Source of the DNA: an uncultured Clostridia bacterium
GTDB lineage: Bacteria; Bacillota; Clostridia; Oscillospirales; Ruminococcaceae
NCBI GenBank assembly: GCA_937893735.1
Contig: CALBGD010000484.1
Coordinates: 1 to 6,062 of the forward strand
DNA: 6,062 nucleotides
Reading direction: 5' to 3'
Made by a program: the position numbers and the translations under genes. A model generated the notes under the pieces. It made no database searches and had not been told where the DNA came from. It saw only the letters and a list, made by a program, of their open reading frames with translations. Of this stretch, positions 1 to 5,477 are shown in pieces (the stretch's first letter is position 1; every line of letters begins with the position of its first letter).

Positions 1-1
1 G

Positions 2-676
2 AGAAAGCGCTGCATGATAGGCACCGGCTTCATGTGCGATCCATATATCCATGCGGAGGCGGAGCTCCGTATAACGCGCCGCTGTCTGGAGCTCATCAGC
101 CGGTACGAATTCGGGGCGGCGGTGCTGACTAAATCCGACATGATAATGCGCGACATAGACCTGCTGGACGAGATCAACCGCAAGACCAAGGCGGTAGTCC
201 AGATGACCCTCACCACAGCCGATGATGAGCTGTGCCGCATTATAGAGCCGAACGTCTGCGCTACCGCGCGCAGATTCGAGGTGCTGTGCGAAATGCGCGA
301 GCGTGGTATTCCAACAGTAGTCTGGTTTTCTCCGCTGCTGCCGTTCATTAACGACACGGAGGAAAACGTGCTGAAAATCGTGGACTACGCCAGACGCGCC
401 GGTTGTTACGGAATCATGAGCTTCGGCATGGGACTGACCCTGCGCGAGGGCAATAGGGAGTATTTCTATGCCGCGCTGGACAGGCATTTCCCAGGGCTGA
501 GGGAGCGGTACGAGCAGCGGTTCGTGAATTACTATGAGCTTCCATCGCCGGACACTGCAAGGCTCATGAAGCTGTTCCGTGAGGAATGCGCGAAAGCCGG
601 TCTGGAATCCGACCCGCAGAAGCTTTTCGCGTATCTGAACGAATTCCCGGAGTGCGAGCAGCTCACATTATTTTGA
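2..676 (+). CDS. Radical SAM protein, SplB/Rv2578c-like (5' partial)
   Basis: The reading frame is open to the left edge, with codons RKRC before the first ATG at 14, so this is the C-terminal part of a larger protein. About 220 residues are visible. Counting from the ATG at 14, there is a GTGFMCDPY segment at 3-11 followed by Glu15, then TKSD at 39-42 with RDIDLL after it, EP at 78-79 followed by Arg86-Arg87, and SPLLPFIND at 106-114. That order matches the spore photoproduct lyase-related radical SAM family (COG1533, Rv2578c type). The CxxxCxxC motif that binds the 4Fe-4S cluster should lie in the roughly 70 missing N-terminal residues, so it cannot be checked. In family relatives the DPY segment is usually preceded by Ser; here it is Cys. 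The substrate of this family is generally unknown, and true spore photoproduct lyase activity should not be assumed. The stop overlaps the ribosome binding site of the next gene, which suggests an operon. Confidence 0.88.
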   Translation, partial: RKRCMIGTGFMCDPYIHAEAELRITRRCLELISRYEFGAAVLTKSDMIMRDIDLLDEINRKTKAVVQMTLTTADDELCRIIEPNVCATARRFEVLCEMRERGIPTVVWFSPLLPFINDTEENVLKIVDYARRAGCYGIMSFGMGLTLREGNREYFYAALDRHFPGLRERYEQRFVNYYELPSPDTARLMKLFREECAKAGLESDPQKLFAYLNEFPECEQLTLF

Positions 677-684
677 GGTGAAAC

Positions 685-1140
685 ATGATAAATAACTATA
701 TCAAAACTATATGCGGAATGCTCGGTCTGCCCATGCCGCAGGTGTTCTACAACGACCGGGCGCTCCGACCGGAGGAGCACGCGAAGCTCACGCCTGACGG
801 AAAGCAGCTTTACCTCCGTAAGCTGAAAACCGCTTCGCTTGACCAGCTTTTTGCCGCCGCTGCGGAGCTCCGCCGGGAGTGGCAGAGGAAAACGGACGAG
901 CGGTTTTATTTCGGGGAATACAAATCCCGGGAGGAGCTTCCTCTGCGGGAATTCAGCTTACAGCCCTCGGAGATTGACAGCAATGCTTTCGCGGCGGTGA
1001 TAGTTTCTGCGTTTTTCGGCGTGGAGCCGGTGTTCGATGAGCTCCCCGGGGCGGCTAGGGCGAAGATAGAGCGCCGCTGCGAGGAGATACGCCGGAACGA
1101 ATTCCCGACCCTCGGGAGCGCGGCTGACCACCATAAATAA
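685..1140 (+). CDS. Hypothetical protein, degenerate zincin-like
   Basis: This 151-aa protein has no signal peptide or membrane segment. The ATG follows a GAGGTG ribosome binding site (675-680) that overlaps the stop of the radical SAM gene, so the two genes are probably co-transcribed. Residues 52-67 contain AELRREWQ (60-67), and residues 96-103 read EIDSNAFA. From memory, Firmicute proteins of a small zincin-like family carry HELRHxWQ followed about 30 residues later by EIDANAFA, like the HExxH plus E..AN.FA arrangement of ImmA/IrrE peptidases. Here both histidines of the first motif are replaced (Ala60 and Arg64), while Glu61, Trp66, Gln67 and the second motif remain. The inference is a related fold without zinc-dependent catalysis, perhaps a binding or regulatory protein. 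The C-terminus (about 125-151) is charged and ends in ADHHK. The family link is unproven. Confidence 0.75.
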   Translation: MINNYIKTICGMLGLPMPQVFYNDRALRPEEHAKLTPDGKQLYLRKLKTASLDQLFAAAAELRREWQRKTDERFYFGEYKSREELPLREFSLQPSEIDSNAFAAVIVSAFFGVEPVFDELPGAARAKIERRCEEIRRNEFPTLGSAADHHK

Positions 1141-1176
1141 ACAAAAACGGGAAGATAAACTCTTCCCGTTTTTGTT
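1140..1176. terminator. Bidirectional intrinsic terminator
   Basis: A perfect inverted repeat pairs 1141-1155 with 1161-1175 around a 5-nt loop (TAAAC); bases 1140 and 1176 extend it to 16 bp. The GC core is CGGGAAGA / TCTTCCCG, flanked by A5 (1143-1147) and T5 (1169-1173), so each strand presents a hairpin followed by a U-tract. It lies exactly between two convergent genes: its left arm starts at the last base of the + strand stop codon, and its right arm overlaps the - strand stop codon (1175-1177). It therefore probably ends both the radical SAM/hypothetical transcript and the zinc-ribbon/TPM transcript. Confidence 0.9.
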
Positions 1177-1969
1177 ATCTTCTGCGGCCTCCGCCGCCTC
1201 CACCGTGGTGACCACCTCCGCCGCTGTGACCTCCTCCATGCCCGCCGGAGCTGCTGGAGCTTACCCGGTGCGATGTCGTGTACTCCCGGACGAAAATGTC
1301 ATTGCGCTCGGTGAAATGCGTCATGTCGTTCTTCATATAAGCCTGCGCGGAAATTGGGCGCTTTTTCTTGTAGGAAGAAGCGTGTCCGTTTGCTATCACA
1401 ATAGCTGTTATCAGCGCGATTATTGCTCCAACAATGTGTCCTAAGTTCAGGTGGAACTCTATTCCATCGACCGGGTGGCTGCTGAGATAGTCGCAGAATC
1501 CCTCAACAGCGGCGTAGTAATTCTCGCCCGAGCCGCTGTCAAATCCGTCATAGACATAATCAAATATCCGGTCGATCTTGCTGTGATATTTGTCGTATGC
1601 GGCGTCCGTGGCGTAGATCTGGTCTACCTTTCCGCTGCCGGTCTGCACCATCATTAGTACGACAGAATCGGAATACTCGCCGAAGCTCCTGTTAAGGAAG
1701 CTCTTTGTATAGCCGACCTCGCTCATTCCGTCCATGTCTGAGTCCGCAAAGATAACCCCGACATTCGCGTGGATACTGCGCGCCGTGTCGTCAAGCAGGG
1801 TCAGAAGCTGAGCTTCCTCGGAATCCGTGAGAGCGTCCTGATGGTCCTCGATACAGCCGAAATAGCCGTAATCCGTATCGTCCGCAAAGGCGGTGAAGCT
1901 CATAAGGCTCATCATGCAGACGAGCGCGGCGAACATCGCGCCCAGCAGGGAGAGTTTTCTCTTAGCCAA
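1175..1969 (-). CDS. TPM-domain protein, secreted and membrane-anchored, Gly/His-rich tail
   Basis: This is a YgcG-like TPM-domain (TPM_phosphatase) protein of 264 aa from the preferred TTG start at 1969. A GTG three codons upstream (1978) is possible, but it lies inside the AGGAGGTG ribosome binding site, so TTG is preferred. From the TTG, residues 1-29 form a signal peptide with a basic start (MAKRK), a hydrophobic core and an AFA cleavage site. The TPM domain spans about 35-162. A membrane segment follows at about 177-194, then a basic stretch (YKKKRP), so the TPM domain should face outside and the C-terminus inside. The last 29 residues are nearly all Ser, Gly and His, ending RRR, as is common in this family. 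Such domains have been linked to photosystem repair and acid phosphatase activity in plants and cyanobacteria; the role in Firmicutes is unknown. It overlaps the zinc-ribbon gene by 8 nt. Confidence 0.87.
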   Translation of the reverse strand: MAKRKLSLLGAMFAALVCMMSLMSFTAFADDTDYGYFGCIEDHQDALTDSEEAQLLTLLDDTARSIHANVGVIFADSDMDGMSEVGYTKSFLNRSFGEYSDSVVLMMVQTGSGKVDQIYATDAAYDKYHSKIDRIFDYVYDGFDSGSGENYYAAVEGFCDYLSSHPVDGIEFHLNLGHIVGAIIALITAIVIANGHASSYKKKRPISAQAYMKNDMTHFTERNDIFVREYTTSHRVSSSSSGGHGGGHSGGGGHHGGGGGGRRR

Positions 1970-3065
1970 GCAGAACACCTCCTAACAGCCCGAGCACTAT
2001 TGCCAGACCAACGAACCACGCGGCTCCGAACAGGAATTTTTTCAGCCGGCTGACCGGCAGGATACCGAAGTCTATCCCGGTCTGACCGTTCATCACGAAC
2101 GGGTAATCCTTGCCATTGTAGGTGTAGTTCACGAACCATACCGGCATGAGAGCGTAAACCGACTGCTGGTTGGTGTAGCTCATATTCCGGCGCTTTTCCG
2201 TGACGGAGGAATATCCCTGCATATCCTGCTTCAGGACGTTAACGGCGGCTTCGGCGACCCTCTGGTCGATACGCTGGGATGCCTCCGCGCTGTCAACGTC
2301 GTACTTTTCGGCGCCGCAGCCGGAGAGATAGCTCATCGAAAACGGCTTCAGCCCGTCGTAGTTGAACGGCTCTATGCTCTCCATCAGGCTGTCGTCTATC
2401 CGCTTGGAACCGTCGCAGGGCACCCTCACGAATACCATATCCGCGCGGCGTGTGACGTTGAAAATCTTGGTGTTGGTGTAGCGCATATCGCCCACGCGCC
2501 AGCTCCGCACCTTATGACCTTCGGCTTCCATGAATGCGTTCACGGAGCCGCTTTTCAGCCAGTAGGGGACGTACAGCGGCGTGATGTTCTGCACATTCGC
2601 TTCCGACCGGAATCCGCGCGGCAGCAGTATCTTCCCCTTGCAGTAGTCCTTGAAAGCCTGCTCCGCCTGTTCCCGGGTCATTCTGAACGGAATTATCACG
2701 TCCGGCTTGTATTCGCCGGAGAGCCGCCCTGTCAGTATTACCGGGGTATGGCAGAAGTGGCAGCGGGTCGAGGCGGTCAGGCTGTCGCAGATGATTCCCG
2801 CGCCGCAATTGGGGCAGGTGTACAGTGCGGAGGCTCCGGTGAACTCCTCGGTCTCGATGTTGGATTCGTCAGCTGCGGCTTTGCGCTCCGCTTCGAGATT
2901 TTCCTGCGTGAGCGGCTCCGCTTCGTTCTCAGCAAAGTACTTTTTTATGTCCTCCTCGGTGAAGCTGCTGCCGCAGTACTTGCACAGGAACTTTCCGGAG
3001 GCATTGTCGAACTCCAGCGCCGCGTTGCAGTTGGGGCACTGGTATGTAACGGTTTTTATTTCCAC
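1962..3065 (-). CDS. Double zinc-ribbon protein with C-terminal membrane anchor
   Basis: This 367-aa protein has two four-cysteine zinc ribbons near its N-terminus: CPNC (10-13) with CKYC (28-31), and CPNC (84-87) with CHFC (102-105). A charged linker of about 50 residues joins them. A mixed globular region with no recognised catalytic motif follows (about 106-340). The end, about 341-367, is a hydrophobic stretch rich in Leu, Gly, Val and Ala, predicted as a tail anchor. Related clostridial proteins are often labelled TFIIB-type zinc ribbon, or mislabelled as PriA-like helicase, because of the ribbons alone; there is no helicase motif here. The GTG start is set by AAAAGGAG. The stop overlaps the TPM start by 8 nt, and this neighbour pairing suggests a shared membrane function. 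The function is unknown. Confidence 0.88.
   Translation of the reverse strand: MEIKTVTYQCPNCNAALEFDNASGKFLCKYCGSSFTEEDIKKYFAENEAEPLTQENLEAERKAAADESNIETEEFTGASALYTCPNCGAGIICDSLTASTRCHFCHTPVILTGRLSGEYKPDVIIPFRMTREQAEQAFKDYCKGKILLPRGFRSEANVQNITPLYVPYWLKSGSVNAFMEAEGHKVRSWRVGDMRYTNTKIFNVTRRADMVFVRVPCDGSKRIDDSLMESIEPFNYDGLKPFSMSYLSGCGAEKYDVDSAEASQRIDQRVAEAAVNVLKQDMQGYSSVTEKRRNMSYTNQQSVYALMPVWFVNYTYNGKDYPFVMNGQTGIDFGILPVSRLKKFLFGAAWFVGLAIVLGLLGGVLLG
1976..1983 (-). promoter_or_regulatory. Ribosome binding site for the TPM gene
   Basis: On the - strand this reads AGGAGGTG, a near-perfect anti-16S match, followed by TTCTGC (6 nt) and then TTG at 1969. It sits inside the last codons of the zinc-ribbon gene and decides the TTG start over the GTG at 1978, whose bases are part of the site itself. 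The placement implies translational coupling. Confidence 0.85.
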
Positions 3066-3070
3066 AGGCG

Positions 3071-3078
3071 CTCCTTTT
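3071..3078 (-). promoter_or_regulatory. Ribosome binding site for the zinc-ribbon gene
   Basis: On the - strand this reads AAAAGGAG, 5 nt upstream of GTG at 3065. It lies in the 29-nt gap after the trmB stop and supports a GTG start, giving the N-terminus MEIKTVTYQC just ahead of the first zinc knuckle. Confidence 0.8.
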
Positions 3079-3094
3079 CACTAATTACCGCAAA

Positions 3095-3769
3095 TCATTC
3101 GGGAACCACGGCCTCCAGCCGGTATATGGGCTGACCGAGGTCGGTGAAACGCTTCTCGTACTCTGTCATTATATTCCCCTCAAAGCCGCTGTTATGCAGG
3201 TCGAGGGAAACGTTCTTCATCGCGAAGCCGTTCTTGGAGAAGTGCTCTATCGAGAACTCAAACAGCCGCATATTGTCGGTTTTCTGATGAATCTCAGAGC
3301 CGGGCTTCATTACCGCCTTGTATATCTCAAGGAATCTTGTGTGCGTAAGGCGGTGCCGCGCGTAGGTCTCTTTCGGGAACGGGCAGCTGAAATTCAGGTA
3401 CAGCCGCTCCACGGTGTGCGGGCGGAAAAGGTGCTCCAGATATTCCGCCTGACCAAGGCAGAAGCGCACGTTCTTTATGTCGCTCTCCATGAGCGCCTCC
3501 GCGCCAGTGACGAGGACGTTCGGGGTCTTTTCCACGGCAACGTAGTTTATGTCGGGATTCCTGCGGGCGAGCTCCAGAATAAAGCTGCCCTTGCCGCAGC
3601 CTACCTCCAGATGGAGAGGATTGTTATTGCCGAACACTTTCATGCTGTCGAAGAAGAGATCGTCGTCCAGCGGGTCGTTTGCGTGTTCGTTCTGGTTCTG
3701 CATCACAAGCATGACCGGAGCGCAGGCTTCCAGCCGTTCCTCGAGATGCTTCTTTTTTCTCATTCTCAT
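3095..3769 (-). CDS. trmB: tRNA (guanine-N7-)-methyltransferase family protein
   Basis: TrmB places m7G at position 46 of tRNA using S-adenosylmethionine, in the cytoplasm. The 224-aa length is normal. The SAM-binding loop is EVGCGKG (55-61), followed by an acidic residue in AVEK (78-81) and NVR (100-102). The KTDN motif (163-166), with Asp165, and TEYEKRF (202-208), with Thr202 and Glu205, are all conserved. The central motif, however, reads NFSCPFPKETYARHRLTH (126-143), where most TrmB proteins have NFSDPWPK..H..RRLT. Asp129 is therefore Cys, Trp131 is Phe, His136 is Tyr and the first Arg of RR is His139. From memory, similar CPFPK variants occur in other Ruminococcus-type proteins, so this may be a lineage subtype. 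The ATG follows GAGGT (3777-3781) by 7 nt; the next ATG is two codons in. The assignment to the family is firm; the activity is less so. Confidence 0.92.
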   Translation of the reverse strand: MRMRKKKHLEERLEACAPVMLVMQNQNEHANDPLDDDLFFDSMKVFGNNNPLHLEVGCGKGSFILELARRNPDINYVAVEKTPNVLVTGAEALMESDIKNVRFCLGQAEYLEHLFRPHTVERLYLNFSCPFPKETYARHRLTHTRFLEIYKAVMKPGSEIHQKTDNMRLFEFSIEHFSKNGFAMKNVSLDLHNSGFEGNIMTEYEKRFTDLGQPIYRLEAVVPE

Positions 3770-3790
3770 TAAAGGTACCTCATAATAGTA

Positions 3791-3818
3791 CCGCCGTGCA
3801 GCTTTTCCCGCACGGCGG
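3791..3818. terminator. GC-rich intergenic hairpin, possible terminator
   Basis: A perfect 9-bp stem, CCGCCGTGC (3791-3799) with GCACGGCGG (3810-3818), encloses a 10-nt loop. It lies between the decarboxylase stop (3837) and the trmB start (3769). On the - strand, which is the transcribed one, what follows is TACTATTATG, only a weak U-tract. On the + strand a T6 run (3823-3828) follows after 4 nt, giving a better terminator for antisense transcription. It could reduce read-through into trmB or protect the 3' end of the decarboxylase mRNA. Confidence 0.55.
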
Positions 3819-3836
3819 CAAATTTTTTCAACAGAA

Positions 3837-5102
3837 TTACAGGTCGTAGTTGAAGTTTGCGAAATCGAATGTTGCGAAGTAGTCCGCTGATGTTTCGGCT
3901 CTTCTGATGAGCTTTACGGAGCCGTCCTCCCGGAGCAGGAGCTCGGCGCTGCGGAGCTTTCCGTTGTAGTTGTAGCCCATGGAGAAGCCGTGCGCACCCG
4001 CGTCATGGATAGCGATGTAGTCGCCCATATCTATCTTCGGGAGCATTCTGTCCACCGCGAACTTATCGCAGTTTTCGCACAGACCGCCGGTAACGTCGTA
4101 CTTGTAGTCGCAGGGCTCGTTTTCCTTGCCGAGCACGGTGATGTGGTGGTAAGCGCCGTAGATAGCCGGGCGCATGAGGTTAGCCGCACACGCGTCCAGA
4201 CCGATGTACTCCTTGTAGATGTGCTTCTCGCGGATAGCCTTTGCGATGAGCATTCCGTTCGGAGCCAGCATGAATCTGCCGAGCTCCGTGCAGAGCCTGA
4301 TGTTTCCGAGACCTGCCGGAACAAGAATTTCATCGAACTTCTCGTGAACCTTTTCGCCAATGACAGCGATGTCGTTGGCGGGCTGGTCGGGGCGGTAGGG
4401 TATCCCGACGCCGCCGGAAAGGTTGATGAAGCTCAGCTCAACGCCGGTCTTTTCCTTTATCTCAACGGCTGTGCGGAACAGGATTCCCGCAAGGGTGGGG
4501 TAGTAGTCGTTGGTGAGCGTGTTGCTGGCAAGAAACGCGTGCATTCCGAACGTTTTCGCACCCTTCTCCTTGAGTATGCGGTAGCCCTCGATGAGCTGGT
4601 CGTGCGTGAAGCCGTACTTTGCGTCCTTCGGGGTGTCCATTACATTGGGGCTTCCGTCGGTCTTGAATTCTCCGCCGGGATTGTAGCGGCAGGAGATGGT
4701 CTCCGGGATCCCGGTGAGCTTGTCGAGAATGTCGATGTGCGTGAAATCATCGAGGTTTATCAGCGCGCCCATCTTGTAGGCAAGCCTGAAATCCTCGTCG
4801 GGGGTAGCGTTGGAGCTGAACATTATCTCGTGCCCCTCAGCGCCTACCTGACCGCTGAGCAGAAGCTCGTTGTAGCTGGAGCAGTCGAAGCCGCAGCCTT
4901 CGCTTCTCAGAATATTCATAATGAACGGATTCGGGGTAGCCTTTACCGCGAAATACTCCTTGAAGCCCTTGTTCCATGAGAACGCCTTGTTAAGGGAGCG
5001 CGCAGTCTCGCGTATTCCCTTTTCATCGTAGATGTGGAACGGGGTGGGGTAGGTCTTGGTGATTTCCTCGATCTGTTCCTTGGTAACGAATGGTTTTTTC
5101 AT
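3837..5102 (-). CDS. lysA: Diaminopimelate decarboxylase-like PLP enzyme (LysA family)
   Basis: This 421-aa enzyme is a fold type III PLP decarboxylase. LysA converts meso-diaminopimelate to lysine in the last step of lysine synthesis. The PLP lysine is Lys54 in YFAVKATPNP (50-59). The glycine loop binding PLP phosphate is LSGGVGIPY (228-236), the NLMRPAIYGAYHHI segment is at 308-321, and the substrate-side cysteine motif is CENCD (342-346), matching the CExxD signature of LysA. Three places differ from textbook LysA: HAFLASN (188-194) instead of HIGS, ELGR (273-276) instead of EPGR, and GAHGFSMGYNYNG (369-381) instead of GAYG. From memory these mark a clostridial/Bacteroides-type subgroup annotated as LysA, so they are probably not defects. 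The ATG is 8 nt after AAAGGA (5111-5116). No other lysine gene is visible, so substrate assignment rests on family alone; a related amino-acid decarboxylase is the alternative. Confidence 0.88.
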   Translation of the reverse strand: MKKPFVTKEQIEEITKTYPTPFHIYDEKGIRETARSLNKAFSWNKGFKEYFAVKATPNPFIMNILRSEGCGFDCSSYNELLLSGQVGAEGHEIMFSSNATPDEDFRLAYKMGALINLDDFTHIDILDKLTGIPETISCRYNPGGEFKTDGSPNVMDTPKDAKYGFTHDQLIEGYRILKEKGAKTFGMHAFLASNTLTNDYYPTLAGILFRTAVEIKEKTGVELSFINLSGGVGIPYRPDQPANDIAVIGEKVHEKFDEILVPAGLGNIRLCTELGRFMLAPNGMLIAKAIREKHIYKEYIGLDACAANLMRPAIYGAYHHITVLGKENEPCDYKYDVTGGLCENCDKFAVDRMLPKIDMGDYIAIHDAGAHGFSMGYNYNGKLRSAELLLREDGSVKLIRRAETSADYFATFDFANFNYDL

Positions 5103-5130
5103 TTCTTTTGTCCTTTCTGTATTTTGCAGG

Positions 5131-5146
5131 GGCGGACGGCTCCGCC
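5131..5146. other. Small GC-rich hairpin in the decarboxylase leader
   Basis: GGCGGA (5131-5136) pairs with TCCGCC (5141-5146) around a CGGC loop, inside the 62-nt gap between the small membrane gene and the decarboxylase. No U-tract follows on the - strand; a T6 run lies about 10 nt beyond on the + strand. It may be a leader structure or chance pairing in GC-rich sequence. No clear promoter or riboswitch was seen in this gap. Confidence 0.3.
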
Positions 5147-5164
5147 GCCTGTATGATTTTTTGC

Positions 5165-5404
5165 TCAGCCGAAAATCGGCATTGAAAGCAGGAAAACCGC
5201 CGAAACAAACACAAGCTTCGCTATGATACAGCCGCGCCTTATCCGGCGATGATCCCGGTCAGAAGCGGATTCCGGCTTTTTTATTATGTTGGTGCCCTGC
5301 GGGTAACCCCCGCTGACCGAGAATATACCGTAAATTATCAGCATGACCACCAGCATTATGATGTTTCCGCCGTCTGTAATGCTCAGCGCCATCAGCGTTA
5401 TCAT
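5165..5404 (-). CDS. Small multi-span membrane protein, probably frameshifted at its 5' end
   Basis: The open frame from ATG 5404 encodes 79 aa that I do not recognise. It has a hydrophobic segment at 14-32, a polar, basic middle (about 35-57, including RDHRRIRR) and a second hydrophobic segment at 60-78, ending SMPIFG. The first nine residues look like the back half of another membrane span: the same frame reads VFLAAFAAV just upstream of the ATG, with no start codon before a TAA at 5461. There is no good ribosome binding site before 5404. A better start, overlapping the esterase stop as ATGA (5474-5477), lies in another frame; skipping one base near 5432 would join the two into a three-span protein of about 103 aa. 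The gene may be a pseudogene, a sequencing error or a product of unusual initiation. It lies between the esterase and the decarboxylase on the same strand. Confidence 0.6.
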   Translation of the reverse strand: MITLMALSITDGGNIIMLVVMLIIYGIFSVSGGYPQGTNIIKKPESASDRDHRRIRRGCIIAKLVFVSAVFLLSMPIFG

Positions 5405-5477
5405 GACCGCCGCAAACGCTGCGAGAAATACGCCTCCGGTTATCTCTGCGGGTGTATCTTACCTTATCGGGGATCAT
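5405..5477 (-). other. Likely 5' portion of the small membrane gene in a shifted frame
   Basis: ATG at 5477-5475 overlaps the esterase stop TGA at 5476-5474 as ATGA, a standard coupling arrangement. Its frame gives a short basic N-terminus, MIPDKVRYTRRDNRR, of the kind that stays inside before a membrane span. Continuing in this frame gives non-hydrophobic sequence rich in Arg, His and Gly, whereas a +1 shift gives membrane-span sequence continuous with the downstream gene. The shift must fall between 5458 and about 5425, because TAA at 5461 closes the downstream frame. Confidence 0.45.

Noticed and set aside
1178..1262. Repetitive CCGCC/CACC-rich tract, considered as a repeat array
   Set aside because: It encodes the Gly/His/Ser tail of the TPM protein, a low-complexity tail common in that family; there are no regular repeat units or spacers.
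2514..3134. A 206-codon + strand frame, with another at 2650-3084, opposite the zinc-ribbon gene
   Set aside because: Both are shadows of the zinc-ribbon gene, whose cysteine motifs and ribosome binding site fix the coding strand.
3194..3772. A 192-codon + strand frame opposite trmB
   Set aside because: It is antisense to conserved TrmB motifs and shows no recognisable domain or ribosome binding site.
3773..3780. AGGTACCT palindrome just upstream of trmB, considered as an operator
   Set aside because: At 8 bp it is too short to support an operator, and it overlaps the ribosome binding site region by chance.
3990..4979. A 329-codon open frame on the + strand opposite the decarboxylase gene
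   Set aside because: It is antisense to a clear PLP enzyme, its translation is rich in Val, Ala, Glu and Arg without domains, and it arises from codon bias in the real gene.
5103..5164. Decarboxylase leader considered as a lysine riboswitch
   Set aside because: The gap is only 62 nt, far too short for the L-box lysine riboswitch, and no conserved core is visible.
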